Positions 51,381-60,804 of a stretch of 64,000 bases of DNA are shown here, piece by piece. Where the stretch lies: the NCBI RefSeq assembly GCF_035609205.1, contig NZ_CP141185.1:1-64000 (forward strand), read 5' to 3'. This DNA comes from Hymenobacter sp. GOD-10R (GTDB lineage Bacteria > Bacteroidota > Bacteroidia > Cytophagales > Hymenobacteraceae). Both the position numbers and the translations under genes were made by a program. The number at the start of each line of letters is the position of its first letter. Positions within the stretch are counted from its first letter, which is position 1. The notes under the pieces were generated by a model. The model worked only from the letters and a program-made list of their open reading frames with translations, made no database searches and was not told where the DNA came from.

Positions 51381-51547
51381 GACTTATCTCCGGGAAGGAG
51401 TAAGACTGCTTAACTACCAGCAATGCCGCCAAAGGGTTCCGGGGGTAGTAAGAGCGTAGTGGCAGCAGGATGATAAAACGGCGATACTGAGCGCTTCAGC
51501 GCCATCTTCTTCCATATCGGATACATGTCGTTTCCGGCCAAAGAGCA

Positions 51548-51558
51548 AAATTATGCAA
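51548..51558 (+). promoter_or_regulatory. copper-island motif copy c
   Basis: Exact AAATTATGCAA, followed after 16 bases by TATAAG. It points toward the nuclease gene at 51742, the only copy not next to a known copper gene. Confidence 0.5.
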
Positions 51559-51741
51559 GTGGGCTGCGAGATTTTATAAGCAAGCGGGCTATAACTGTTT
51601 GATAAAAGTGAAGTGCGAAGACAACTTTCTTCAATCCAATTTCTAGAAAGAGTATCGGGTTTCGTATTCATCATTGGAAGAGCACACCGGTGCAAGCCTG
51701 CGCCTGCTCGACCACTAATCTTTTCAATTCTAACAACTCAC

Positions 51742-52779
51742 ATGCAAGAACTCAACAACCGCGTGGACGAAATATCCTCGCTCACGAACCACTATCTGGT
51801 ACGGGCCAAAAGCTCCGGCCACCCCTACTTCACCGATTTTCTGCAAGCGGGCACCTTAATGCAGCAGGTGCTTACGCCCAAGGAATTTGCCTTCTGGTGC
51901 GCCGAGAAAATGCTGCTCAAGCAGCAGCCCTTTAACGAGAAGACCTTTATTCAATACGCCGTCGAAACCACGGTGGCGCGGTACTTCGGCGAACGGTTCC
52001 CCACCAATTTTCGCGTGGAAGCCAAAATCAATCCTGCTAACGATAAAGACGTGGACTGCGTGTTTGAGGACGCGGGCTTCACGTTCAACGTAGAAGTGAA
52101 ATGCTCCGATTTCAAGGCCAAGGAGAAGGTGGATAGCCAGGACGCCTTCAAGTACGAAACCGCCGGCCGGCTGCCCGACCGCGGGCAAGAGGCCATGGCC
52201 ATCGTTTCGGCGGCGCTGGACGAAGGCCTGGCCAAACGCGGTGAGGCGACCAAGCCGCACTTGCCGGCCAAAAACATGGACAACAGCTTAAAGGACTTTC
52301 TCGAATCGGCTCACGAGAAGTTTGGTGCGCCCACTGATGAGCAGCACCTCAATGTGCTGGTAGTGGGCTGCGGCGATGCGGAAGACCTGCAGCGCTGGTT
52401 TAACTACCTGTGGGAGCATGAGGGTTTGTTTACGCCTACGCCGTTCACGGACCGCTCCTTATACCAGAACGTTGATTTGGTGGTGCTCACGAATCAGTAC
52501 GATAAGCACAGCCGGTTTTTCGAAAAGGATGTGTCCAATAGCTGGTCGCTCGGGGAGGGCTTCAACCTAATTTTTGGCAACCCCTACCGGCATAGCCTAA
52601 AGGAAGCCGCCATCAAGCACTTCATGAATGTACTGCCCAATTTCACCACCGAACTAGGTGCTTATCAGGTGCCGGGTGGGGCACCGGATTATGTGAAGAA
52701 TATCCGCCGCATCCCGTGGTTTGTGAAAGACCATCTGGAAAAGCAGCACGGGCGCTTCCTCTTCCAGAACCCCTCATAA
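51742..52779 (+). CDS. PD-(D/E)XK-like nuclease, unknown family
   Basis: I chose the ATG at 51742 (MQELNNRVDEISS); a GTG start 43 codons upstream adds non-domain sequence. Residues about 100-120 read KDVDCVFEDAGFTFNVEVKC, a D...E-x-K nuclease core with flanking strands. The rest is helical and unrecognised. It lies alone between the RND operon and copA, with a hairpin at its end, as a cargo gene. A restriction or anti-plasmid role is inferred. Confidence 0.65.
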   Translation: MQELNNRVDEISSLTNHYLVRAKSSGHPYFTDFLQAGTLMQQVLTPKEFAFWCAEKMLLKQQPFNEKTFIQYAVETTVARYFGERFPTNFRVEAKINPANDKDVDCVFEDAGFTFNVEVKCSDFKAKEKVDSQDAFKYETAGRLPDRGQEAMAIVSAALDEGLAKRGEATKPHLPAKNMDNSLKDFLESAHEKFGAPTDEQHLNVLVVGCGDAEDLQRWFNYLWEHEGLFTPTPFTDRSLYQNVDLVVLTNQYDKHSRFFEKDVSNSWSLGEGFNLIFGNPYRHSLKEAAIKHFMNVLPNFTTELGAYQVPGGAPDYVKNIRRIPWFVKDHLEKQHGRFLFQNPS

Positions 52780-52788
52780 CGGCAGCCG

Positions 52789-52818
52789 GGAGCCCTTTCC
52801 CTTACGAGAAAGGGCTCC
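52789..52818 (+). terminator. hairpin after the nuclease gene
   Basis: GGAGCCCTTTC pairs perfectly with GAAAGGGCTCC around an 8-base loop; no T run. Confidence 0.6.
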
Positions 52819-52829
52819 GGCAACCCGTC

Positions 52830-52891
52830 AAATTATGCAATTCTGCGGCGGTATTTAGTACCAACTTCCCCCTTCAGCAGCCGTTCCTTTG
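52830..52891 (+). promoter_or_regulatory. copA promoter: motif copy e and -7 element
   Basis: Exact AAATTATGCAA at 52830-52840 lies 47 bases before TTCCTTTG (52884-52891), a -7-like element. That spacing suits an activator such as an AraC protein. copA begins 33 bases further on. Confidence 0.55.
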
Positions 52892-52924
52892 TAGCGTGAT
52901 TATGGGCTTTCGCCAACTGGCTAA

Positions 52925-55225
52925 ATGGCTCAAAAACCACTCATTACGCCGCTTTTTATGGAACCTGCCACTAAAACCGAAACCCTCGACATAGAAGGCA
53001 TGACCTGCGCCTCGTGCGCGTCCGCCGTCGAGAAGTCGCTCAGCCGCACGCCCGGCGTGCAGCGGGCGATGGTCAACTTTGCCACCGAGAAGGCCACCGT
53101 GGACTACGTGCCCACCGAAGCTTCCCCGGCCACGCTCAAGGAAGCCGTCATCAACGCCGGCTACGGCGTGATGGAGCGCGCCCCCGACACCAGCGCCGCC
53201 GAACGCAGCGCCGAAATCGACCGCCAGAAGGCCGTGGCCTACGCCAAGCTCAAGCGCCGCTTCTGGGTGGCCGTGGGCCTAGCCCTCCTCATAATGCCGT
53301 TGAGCATGCTCATGCTCTGGCCGGCCATGATGGCGCGCATCAATATGCAGTGGCTCAACTATGCCCTGCTGCTGCTCACGCTGCCCGTGCTGCTTTATAG
53401 TGGGCGCGAGTTCTACGTGTCGGCCTGGAACGGCTTCAAGCACCGGGCCGCCAACATGGACACGCTTATTGCCGTGGGCACCGGTGCGGCCTTTCTCTAC
53501 AGCCTGGCGGCTACCGTGGTGCCCGGCTTTTTCACCAGCCGGGGCCTGATGCCCGAGGTATACTATGATACGACAGCAACCATCATTGCCCTGATTCTGC
53601 TGGGCAAGGTGCTGGAGCTACGCGCCAAAACCCAGACCTCGGCCGCCATGCGCAGCCTCATCGGCCTGCAAGCCAAAACGGCCCGCGTGGTGCGCCCCGA
53701 TGGCGCGGAAGTCGACGTGCCCATCGAGCAGGTGCAGCTGGGCGACCTCGTGGTGGTGCGCCCCGGCGAGAAGGTGGCCACCGATGGCCTCATTACCGAA
53801 GGCAGTTCGGCGCTCGACGAGGCCATGCTCACGGGCGAAAGCCTACCGGTGCAAAAGCAGGTGGGCGATGCGGTGTTCGGGGCCACGCTCAACAAAACCG
53901 GCTCCTTCCGCTTCCGCGTGACCAAGGTGGGCGCCGACACCATGCTCTCGCAGATTGTGAAGCTGGTGGAGGACGCCCAAGGCAGCCGCGCCCCCATTCA
54001 GCGGCTGGCCGATAAGGTCAGCTCCATTTTCGTGCCCACGGTGGTGGTCATTGCCATTCTCACGTTCGTGCTGTGGTTTGATTTGGCCCCGGCCGGCACC
54101 CGCCTGCCGCTGGCGCTGGTCAACTTCGTGGCCGTGCTCATCATTGCCTGCCCGTGCGCGCTGGGTTTAGCCACGCCTACGGCTATCATGGTCAGCACCG
54201 GCAAGGGCGCCGAGCACGGCGTACTGATTCGCAACGCCGAGGCGCTGGAAAAGGCTTACCAGGTGAACACCGTGCTGCTCGACAAAACCGGCACCATCAC
54301 CAAGGGCGAGCCCGCCGTAACGGATTTCTGGACGCTGCCCGGCCAGGAGGCCAGTCAGCTGCTGCAAGTGGTGGCCGCCGTGGAGCGTCAGAGCGAGCAC
54401 CCACTGGCCGAGGCCGTGGTGCGCCACGCCGAGGCGCAGGGCGCGGCCAGCCTGACGGCGACCGGCTTCCGGGCCGTGGAAGGCAAAGGGGCCGCCGCCA
54501 CCGTGAGCGGCCAGGCCGTGCTCATCGGCAACCGTCGACTGCTGGCCGACGAAAGCGTGAGCCTCTCCCCCACCCTGATAACCCAGGCCGAGCAGCTGCT
54601 GAGCCAGGCCAAAACCGTGCTCTACATCGCCGTGGCTGGCCAGGCCGTGGGCCTCGTTGGCGTGGCCGATACCGTGCGCGACACCTCGGCCGCCGCCATC
54701 AAAAAGCTGCAGGCCCTGGGCATTGAGGTGGTGATGATGACGGGCGACAACGCCGAAACGGCCGCCCAGGTGGCCGGGCAGGTGGGCATCACGCGCTACT
54801 TCGCCGAGGTGCTGCCCGCCGATAAGGCCGGCAAGGTGAAGGAGCTGCAGGCCGAGGGCCGCACCGTGGCCATGGTCGGCGACGGCATCAACGACGCGCC
54901 GGCGCTGGCCCAGGCCGACATCGGCCTGGCCATCGGCTCGGGTACCGACGTGGCGATGGAAGCGGCCGGCATTACGCTCATGCGCTCCGACCTGAACGGG
55001 GTGGTGACGGCCATCGAGCTGAGCCGCCAGACCATTCGCACCATCAAGCAGAACCTGTTTTTTGCCTTCGTCTACAACACGCTGGGCATTCCCGTGGCGG
55101 CCGGGCTGCTCTACCCCTTCTTCGGCATTCTGCTCTCGCCCATGCTCGCGGCCGGGGCCATGGCCCTGAGCTCGGTGTCGGTGCTGACCAACTCGCTGCG
55201 CCTGCGCAGCTTCGACAATCATTAA
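52925..55225 (+). CDS. copA: CPC-type Cu(I)-exporting P1B-ATPase
   Basis: The 766-residue pump has one HMA domain (GMTCASC, Cys28 and Cys31), eight predicted helices, the CPC motif (IIACPCALG near 407), TGES ([10 protein letters not shown]), [11 protein letters not shown] near 452, HP (QSEHPLAEA) and [13 protein letters not shown] marks P1B-1, which exports cytosolic Cu(I). Downstream lie the cupredoxin and AraC genes, spaced 12 bases and overlapping, so they form one operon. The Met at 52958 is an alternative start. Confidence 0.93.
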   Translation: MAQKPLITPLFMEPATKTETLDIEGMTCASCASAVEKSLSRTPGVQRAMVNFATEKATVDYVPTEASPATLKEAVINAGYGVMERAPDTSAAERSAEIDRQKAVAYAKLKRRFWVAVGLALLIMPLSMLMLWPAMMARINMQWLNYALLLLTLPVLLYSGREFYVSAWNGFKHRAANMDTLIAVGTGAAFLYSLAATVVPGFFTSRGLMPEVYYDTTATIIALILLGKVLELRAKTQTSAAMRSLIGLQAKTARVVRPDGAEVDVPIEQVQLGDLVVVRPGEKVATDGLITEGSSALDEAMLTGESLPVQKQVGDAVFGATLNKTGSFRFRVTKVGADTMLSQIVKLVEDAQGSRAPIQRLADKVSSIFVPTVVVIAILTFVLWFDLAPAGTRLPLALVNFVAVLIIACPCALGLATPTAIMVSTGKGAEHGVLIRNAEALEKAYQVNTVLLDKTGTITKGEPAVTDFWTLPGQEASQLLQVVAAVERQSEHPLAEAVVRHAEAQGAASLTATGFRAVEGKGAAATVSGQAVLIGNRRLLADESVSLSPTLITQAEQLLSQAKTVLYIAVAGQAVGLVGVADTVRDTSAAAIKKLQALGIEVVMMTGDNAETAAQVAGQVGITRYFAEVLPADKAGKVKELQAEGRTVAMVGDGINDAPALAQADIGLAIGSGTDVAMEAAGITLMRSDLNGVVTAIELSRQTIRTIKQNLFFAFVYNTLGIPVAAGLLYPFFGILLSPMLAAGAMALSSVSVLTNSLRLRSFDNH

Positions 55226-55237
55226 TTCCACTCTGCT

Positions 55238-55615
55238 ATGGATACGACCGCCATTATGGTAACTGTCATCGGCCTGGCTCTCGCCGGGTTTGTGCTGTGG
55301 TACTTCTTTTTCTCGGCCCGCCAGACGGCCAATGCCGTTTCCTCGTCCAGCGGCGTGCAGGAGGTGGCCATTACCGTGAAGGGCGGCTACTCGCCCGACG
55401 TGATTGAGGTGGAGCGCGGCAAGCCCGTGCAGCTGAGCTTCTACCGCGACGAGGAAAACAGCTGCTCGGAAGAGCTGCTGATGCCCGATTTCAGTGTTCG
55501 CCGCGACCTGCCGGCCTTTAAAACCACGCTGGTGGAGCTGCTGCCGAAGGAAGCCGGCACCTTTACCTTCACCTGCGGCATGGGCATGCTGCGGGGTAGC
55601 TTAGTGGTGAAATAA
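55238..55615 (+). CDS. membrane-anchored cupredoxin-like protein
   Basis: The 125-residue protein has one N-terminal helix (IMVTVIGLALAGFVLWYFFF) and a cupredoxin-like domain: VAITVKGGYSPDVIEVERGK, NSCSEELLMPDF, then FTFTCGMGMLRG. Cys and Met residues in the last loop could bind copper, though a His ligand is not obvious. It is in the CopA operon. Its TAA stop overlaps the next ATG (TAATG). Confidence 0.75.
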   Translation: MDTTAIMVTVIGLALAGFVLWYFFFSARQTANAVSSSSGVQEVAITVKGGYSPDVIEVERGKPVQLSFYRDEENSCSEELLMPDFSVRRDLPAFKTTLVELLPKEAGTFTFTCGMGMLRGSLVVK

Positions 55616-56250
55616 TGCCGCACCCCATGAAAGCCGACGTCAGCATCGCCCACGTCCTGCCGCCGCCCGGTTCGCACCGGCTGCTGATTAAGAACATGGT
55701 GTGCCCGCAGTGTATCCGGGTGGTGCGCGAGGAGCTGACGGCGCTGGGCCTGACGGTGCACCGGGTAGCCTTGGGCGAGGCCGACGTGAGCACGGCCGAC
55801 GGCGCGGCTCCCGACTGGGCGGCCATTCGGGCCAGCCTGCAGGAGGCCGGGTTTGAGCTGCTGGAAGACCCCCGCGACCAGCTGGTGGACCGCATCAAAA
55901 CCCTGCTGGTGGCCCTGATTCATTACCCGCCGCCCGGCCCGCGCCTGCTCAACTACTCGGATTATCTGGTGGAGCACCTGAGCAAGGACTACCACTATCT
56001 TTCCCATTTGTTCTCCGCTTCCGAAGGCCTCACGATTGAGAAATTCATCATTCGCCAGAAGGTGGAGCGTGCCAAGGAGCTGATTGGCTACGGCGAGCTG
56101 CCCATGGCCGAGGTGGCGCAGCAGCTGGGCTACAGCAGCCCGGCCCACCTCTCGCGCCAGTTCCGGCAGGTGACCGGCCTCACCCCCACCGAGTTTCAGC
56201 GGCTAGGGCCAGCCAGCCACGCCCGCCGCAGTCTGGACTCGTTGATTTAG
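55615..56250 (+). CDS. copper-type AraC regulator with HMA-like N-terminus
   Basis: The 211-residue product begins with an HMA-like domain (LLIKNMVCPQCIRVVREELTALG; C-P-Q-C metal site) and ends with an AraC DNA-binding domain (about 115-200; GYSSPAHLSRQFRQVTGLTP). Metal binding by the first domain would control DNA binding by the second. It is encoded with CopA and a cupredoxin. With its homologue at 41282 it is the best candidate to bind the AAATTATGCAA motif. Confidence 0.85.
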   Translation: MPHPMKADVSIAHVLPPPGSHRLLIKNMVCPQCIRVVREELTALGLTVHRVALGEADVSTADGAAPDWAAIRASLQEAGFELLEDPRDQLVDRIKTLLVALIHYPPPGPRLLNYSDYLVEHLSKDYHYLSHLFSASEGLTIEKFIIRQKVERAKELIGYGELPMAEVAQQLGYSSPAHLSRQFRQVTGLTPTEFQRLGPASHARRSLDSLI

Positions 56251-56273
56251 TGGCGTATACTTACTCAACGAAG

Positions 56274-56302
56274 AGCAGGAGCCTACTTAACGGGCTCCTG
56301 CT
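56274..56302 (+). terminator. intrinsic terminator after the CopA operon
   Basis: AGCAGGAGCC pairs with GGCTCCTGCT around 9 bases, followed by a T run. Confidence 0.85.
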
Positions 56303-56368
56303 TTTTTGTGTTGATACCTTTAGAAAGTAGAAAGCGAGCAACCAACCTTGCAAATTCATTGCCTACCC

Positions 56369-58123
56369 ATGACCCGACAGCTACTCGTTGAATTCGATGA
56401 CCTATTCAGTGGACCCACCCCGTCTGTAACAGCATGCTTGACTGATGTTAGCCGCTTGGATGGCTTGCAGGGCGTTTCGCACCTGCTCGGCTATCTGAGC
56501 CAAACCCCGGCCCATGCCCGTGATTACGTTACGGACATGCAACAGATTTTCGGGCCATCCAGCGACCCATTTGCCGAACGCATTTATCTGCTGACTCAGG
56601 CGCTGGCCAGTCGTGTTGGCACCAAGCTCAACTTTTTCCATCCTAAAACAGCGCTTCAGCTATTTGGCTACTGCTTTGGGATGGCAGCCGGGCCGGTTAA
56701 GCAAACAGATGCCGAGTTTGAGCGCAGCATGTTCACGGCGTGCCTAGTGCTGAATGCAGCCTATATCAAAGAGCAATACCAAGCCATGACGACAGCCCGG
56801 CAGCTGTTGCCCCACCAGCCACTCGCGGCGACTGCGCTGGCAGGCACCTTCTCGGATTTCGAGTTGATAAACCATCGGTTGCCTCATATCGCCATCCTGC
56901 AGATTATTAAGTCGGTACGGCTATTTGAGTTTCTGGAGGCCGAGTCCCGCTTTGCCCCTTTGCTGGGAGCTTTTCTGCAGCGTTTTAATTGCAAAAACTG
57001 GCAATCCTTCTTCAACCAGCTAAGTGGAATTATCAAGCCCGTAACCGAAACTGCTACCCCGGGCCGTATTTCCGTTGAGGTGCCCCCCGGACCAGACCAT
57101 GATGAGGCTTGCGCATTCCTGCGGCACTTCACCTTGCCAGAAGGACAACCCCTAGATATGGCAGACTTTACCAGCCTGCGCTCAACTCCCCTCTGTGAAG
57201 AATCGCCAGGCACCTTCGTGCTGGAATACCCCGTCTTGGTGCTGGAAACCCTACACAAGGGGTTGTATTTCCAGTTCAATCTGGCCAACCGGGCTTTGCC
57301 GAAAAGCCAGCGGGAGCCCGACTGGCGCTCGGTGTACTGTGACCTGTTCTCAGAGCAGTACCTGCTTTACCTCCTGCTGGATGCCATTTTCCAAGGCCGT
57401 GGTTTGGCCCTGAGCGGCCGCGCTATCTTCGACGGGTGGCAGCTAAAAGGGCAGTCCGAACCGGATTACTATTTCCGCGACGGTAACCGGGCGGTGCTCT
57501 TCGAGTCCAAGGACGTGCTGGTTCACAAGGATGCCAAGGCAGGTCACGACTTTGCCACCTACTTGGACGAGGTACGGAAGAAGTTTTACGAAGATGAAGA
57601 CCAGCACCCCAAAGCAACACGGCAGCTGGCAGGAAACGTGGAACGCTTGCTGCGCCAACAACTGCCGTTTGACAGGGATTTCGACCCGGCGGAGTTGATA
57701 ATATACCCAGTGCTGGTGGTACACGACCGGCTCTACAACCAGCCGGGCCTGAACGTGGTCGTCAACGACTGGTTTCAGGAGGAACTGGCTAAACTGACGC
57801 AGAAGGGGCTGCCCGTGCACAACGTGCGCCCCCTCATTATCATCGACGTTGATACGCTGCTGGCCTACCACGAGGACTTCCGGGATGGGCGGCTGGTGTT
57901 TGAAGACACACTGGAAGAGTATGTGGCGTACCTAAATGCCCCGGCCTGGGAGGGCATGAGCGCAGCCGAGGACGAGCAGCGGCAGATGCAGAGCGTACAC
58001 CCTTTTGCCTTATTTCTAGAGAACTACGCGGAAAAGCGCGATATGCTGGGCATCCCGAAGGAGATGCTGTACCAGATTCTGCCCATCATCAACCGCGGCG
58101 CGGACGATGAAACGGGAGCGTGA
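56369..58123 (+). CDS. large protein with PD-(D/E)XK-like nuclease motif
   Basis: The start at MTRQLLVEFDD gives 584 residues. The N-terminal 350 residues are unrecognised and mostly helical. Near residues 360-385 it reads SEPDYYFRDGNRAVLFESKD, a P-D...E-x-K nuclease core with alternating strands. Its family is unknown to me. It lies between the CopA operon terminator and DUF305 genes, so it is another non-copper insert; a restriction-like defence role is inferred. Confidence 0.65.
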   Translation: MTRQLLVEFDDLFSGPTPSVTACLTDVSRLDGLQGVSHLLGYLSQTPAHARDYVTDMQQIFGPSSDPFAERIYLLTQALASRVGTKLNFFHPKTALQLFGYCFGMAAGPVKQTDAEFERSMFTACLVLNAAYIKEQYQAMTTARQLLPHQPLAATALAGTFSDFELINHRLPHIAILQIIKSVRLFEFLEAESRFAPLLGAFLQRFNCKNWQSFFNQLSGIIKPVTETATPGRISVEVPPGPDHDEACAFLRHFTLPEGQPLDMADFTSLRSTPLCEESPGTFVLEYPVLVLETLHKGLYFQFNLANRALPKSQREPDWRSVYCDLFSEQYLLYLLLDAIFQGRGLALSGRAIFDGWQLKGQSEPDYYFRDGNRAVLFESKDVLVHKDAKAGHDFATYLDEVRKKFYEDEDQHPKATRQLAGNVERLLRQQLPFDRDFDPAELIIYPVLVVHDRLYNQPGLNVVVNDWFQEELAKLTQKGLPVHNVRPLIIIDVDTLLAYHEDFRDGRLVFEDTLEEYVAYLNAPAWEGMSAAEDEQRQMQSVHPFALFLENYAEKRDMLGIPKEMLYQILPIINRGADDETGA

Positions 58124-58133
58124 AGGAGGCCGG

Positions 58134-58144
58134 AAATTATGCAT
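58134..58144 (+). promoter_or_regulatory. copper-island motif copy f
   Basis: AAATTATGCAT (10 of 11 bases), 77 bases before the DUF305 gene. CATAATTTCC just before that ATG is an inverted half-site. Confidence 0.45.
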
Positions 58145-58220
58145 GGAAATTGCGCGGATATGTAAAATCTAAGCGGCCGGCTGGGGTGTTATGGAACTTC
58201 ATCAAACATTCATAATTTCC

Positions 58221-58832
58221 ATGCCTCGTTTCCGTATACCCTTGCTGATGCTGGCCCTGCTAGGGCTCTTCGTGGCTTCCTGCTCCAAAAGCCATGACAT
58301 GGACCCTGACCATAACAAGAGTGTGTACATGACCATTATGATGGACATGATGACGCAGATGGACGCGCAGGCCAAAACCCAGGACCCCGACCACGATTTT
58401 GCGGCTCAAATGGTACTGCACCACGAAGCGGCCATCAAAATGGCGCAGGAGGAGCTGAAAAGCGGCTCCAACCAGGAAATGAAAACGACGGCCCAGACCA
58501 TCATCACCAAGCAGCAGGCCGAAATCACGCAGTTCAACGCCTTCCTCAGCGGCCACTCGGCCCGGCAGCCCCTCGTGCCACAATTCACCCAGCTCCAGAA
58601 AACCAACATGGATAAAATGATGGCCAGCAGCGATAAGCGCACCATCACGGGCCGGTCGGACTATGACTTTGCCCAACTAATGGTCGACCATCATCAGGCG
58701 GCCATCGACAACTCCGAGGCGCTGCTGGTGCACGGCCGCGAGAACACCACCCGCGCCCTGGCGCAGGCCATCATTGCTGACCAGCGCCAGGAAATCCTGG
58801 CGTTGCAGGATTGGCTCACGCGTAACAAGTAG
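58221..58832 (+). CDS. DUF305 lipoprotein
   Basis: The start at MPRFRIPLLMLALLG gives a lipobox-like VASC and 203 residues. Two halves each have a His pair before a helix (MVLHHEAAIKMAQEEL; MVDHHQAAIDNSEALL), the DUF305 pattern. It probably binds copper in the periplasm. It has its own motif copy and terminator. A close paralogue follows at 59030. Confidence 0.85.
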   Translation: MPRFRIPLLMLALLGLFVASCSKSHDMDPDHNKSVYMTIMMDMMTQMDAQAKTQDPDHDFAAQMVLHHEAAIKMAQEELKSGSNQEMKTTAQTIITKQQAEITQFNAFLSGHSARQPLVPQFTQLQKTNMDKMMASSDKRTITGRSDYDFAQLMVDHHQAAIDNSEALLVHGRENTTRALAQAIIADQRQEILALQDWLTRNK

Positions 58833-58860
58833 CGTCCGGCGGTACCGCTCAAACGCACGA

Positions 58861-58887
58861 AAAGGCAGCCCATTCCGGGCTGCCTTT
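58861..58887 (+). terminator. intrinsic terminator after first DUF305 gene
   Basis: AAAGGCAGCCC pairs with GGGCTGCCTTT around ATTCC and is followed by T residues. Confidence 0.85.
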
Positions 58888-58938
58888 TTTTGTGATAGTC
58901 GCGAGCGGCTCTGGTGATGGGCAGCGTGGGTTAGTTGA

Positions 58939-58949
58939 AAATTATGCAA
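58939..58949 (+). promoter_or_regulatory. copper-island motif copy d
   Basis: Exact AAATTATGCAA, followed after 16 bases by TATAAA, 80 bases before the second DUF305 gene. Confidence 0.55.
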
Positions 58950-59029
58950 GCCGGGGCTGCATCGGTATAAATCCTGGGTTAGAGCAGGCCGTTTTAGCAA
59001 TCAGGAAAACTTAACCACGTCCTGCTATT

Positions 59030-59662
59030 ATGAAAAAGCTATTTCGCCTTCCCCTGCTGGCCCTGCTGCTGGCTTCCGTTACGCTCGTTTCCTCGTGCAG
59101 CAAAGACGATTCTGACAGCCTGAAAGTGCAGGCGCATGACCAGAACACCATGATGACCCTCATGCACGACATGATGAAGAAGATGGATGCCATGATGAAA
59201 ACCCAGGACCCCGACCAGGACTACGCCATGATGATGGTGATGCACCACCAGGGAGCCATTACCATGGCCCAGGAGGAACTGAAAAATGGCAAGGACACCC
59301 AGATGCGGGACCTGGCCACCCGCATCATTGCTGCGCAACAGGCCGAAATTACGCAGTTTAACGCGTTTCTGGCCGGTCACCGGGTAGAAACGCCACTCGT
59401 ACCGGCGTTTAACACGCGCCAGATGATGGCCATGGATAAGATGATGCGCGCCAACGACCTGCGCGTTATCACCGGCAATACCGACCGCGATTTTGCCCAA
59501 CTCATGCAGGACCACCACCAGAGCGCCATCGAAACGTCGCAGGCCGATTTGGACCTGGGTCGCCACACCGAAACCAAAGCCCTGGCGCGACAGATAATTG
59601 ACGAGCAAATGATGGAAATAAAGGAGATGCAGGAGTGGCTGCTGACCAACAAAGGCTACTAA
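59030..59662 (+). CDS. DUF305 lipoprotein, paralogue
   Basis: The 210-residue lipoprotein (lipobox-like VSSC) shows the same two His-pair halves as its neighbour (MVMHHQGAITMAQEEL; MQDHHQSAIETSQADL). More Met near the N-terminus (MMTLMHDMMKKMDAMM) suits copper binding. The two genes are a tandem duplication, each with its own AAATTATGCA motif and terminator. Confidence 0.85.
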   Translation: MKKLFRLPLLALLLASVTLVSSCSKDDSDSLKVQAHDQNTMMTLMHDMMKKMDAMMKTQDPDQDYAMMMVMHHQGAITMAQEELKNGKDTQMRDLATRIIAAQQAEITQFNAFLAGHRVETPLVPAFNTRQMMAMDKMMRANDLRVITGNTDRDFAQLMQDHHQSAIETSQADLDLGRHTETKALARQIIDEQMMEIKEMQEWLLTNKGY

Positions 59663-59683
59663 TGTCCTCCTTCCTTTCACCTG

Positions 59684-59715
59684 AAAAGCAGCGGGCTACG
59701 TAGCCCGCTGCTTTT
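59684..59715 (+). terminator. perfect palindromic terminator after second DUF305 gene
   Basis: AAAAGCAGCGGGCTAC and its exact reverse complement abut with no loop, followed by T residues. Confidence 0.85.
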
Positions 59716-59734
59716 TAATTTACACCCATTCCCA

Positions 59735-60706
59735 ATGGAAATGCACAACACTCCCTGGCTGCCGGAATGGCTGCTCTGGGCCTGGTTCGGCCTCACGCTC
59801 CTCTCGGTGCTCTACGTGGCCTGGGACCTGTTTGCCAGCACCCCGGAGATGAAAGTGATGAAGTGGGGCTGGGTGCTGGTCACGCTCTACACCGGACCGG
59901 TGGGGCTGCTGGTGTACTGGTTTTCGTGCCGCGAGCCCTCGCCCGGTACCCACGAGCAGTTCGTAGCGCCACTCTGGAAGCAGGCCGTGGGCTCCACGAT
60001 TCACTGCGCGGCCGGCGATGCTACGGGCATCATCGTGGCCGCCGCCATCACCGGCTACTTTGGCCTGCGCATGGGCACCGATATCTGGGTGGAATACGCG
60101 GCAGGGTTCTTATTCGGGTTGTTTATCTTCCAGGCCCTGTTTATGAAGGACATGATGAACATGAGCTACGGAGAAGCCGTGCGCAGCTCGTTTCTGCCGG
60201 AGTGGATGTCGATGAACGCCATGATGGCCGGCATGCTGCCCACCATGGTGCTGCTCATGAGCCGCGACATGCGGGCGATGGAAGCCACCTCGCCCTGGTT
60301 CTGGGCCTCGATGTCGGCCGCGACGCTCGTGGGCGTCGTGGTGGCCTACCCCGTCAACTGGTGGCTGGTCAAGCACCAGCTCAAGCACGGCATGGGCACC
60401 GAGCGGGCCCTGGGCAAGGGCGGGGCCCCGGTCGCCGCTGGGCACCAGCACGCGGGCATGGCCATGGCCGGCATGACGCACGCCGCCCCGCTGGCCGCCA
60501 GCGCGCACACCGGACACGCCATGCCAGGTATGCGCATGGAAGGCGACGGCCAGGTTTCGGCCGGCCGCAAAGCGCTGGTAACGGTGCTCACCTTGGTGAT
60601 GCTAGCCGCGGGTTACTACGTGGCGGCCCGGTACGGCGACCTTACCATGCGTCCCGGGCAGCCGATGAATATGCCGCAAATGGCCATGCCCGGGATGACG
60701 CATTAG
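59735..60706 (+). CDS. DUF4396 membrane protein with Met/His-rich loop
   Basis: The 323-residue protein has about six membrane helices of the DUF4396 type (WLPEWLLWAWFGLTLLSVLY, HCAAGDATGIIVAAAITGYF, FQALFMKDMMNM). A His/Met-rich segment at about 235-275 (HQHAGMAMAGMTH, HAMPGMRM) and an MPQMAMPGM end resemble the copper-binding tails elsewhere in this island. Copper transport or binding is inferred. Confidence 0.78.
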   Translation: MEMHNTPWLPEWLLWAWFGLTLLSVLYVAWDLFASTPEMKVMKWGWVLVTLYTGPVGLLVYWFSCREPSPGTHEQFVAPLWKQAVGSTIHCAAGDATGIIVAAAITGYFGLRMGTDIWVEYAAGFLFGLFIFQALFMKDMMNMSYGEAVRSSFLPEWMSMNAMMAGMLPTMVLLMSRDMRAMEATSPWFWASMSAATLVGVVVAYPVNWWLVKHQLKHGMGTERALGKGGAPVAAGHQHAGMAMAGMTHAAPLAASAHTGHAMPGMRMEGDGQVSAGRKALVTVLTLVMLAAGYYVAARYGDLTMRPGQPMNMPQMAMPGMTH

Positions 60707-60804
60707 GCCGCAACAACCGGCCGAGACGGCGGATTTAGAGCGTCCCGGCTTGCGGACCCCGGGGTTCTGCGCATCTTAGTGGTTCCATTGGCCCACCCCG
60801 ATTT

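Noticed and set aside
51414..51695. 93-residue minus-strand frame between RND operon and nuclease
   Set aside because: It covers the copper-type motif and promoter and has no domain or coding character.
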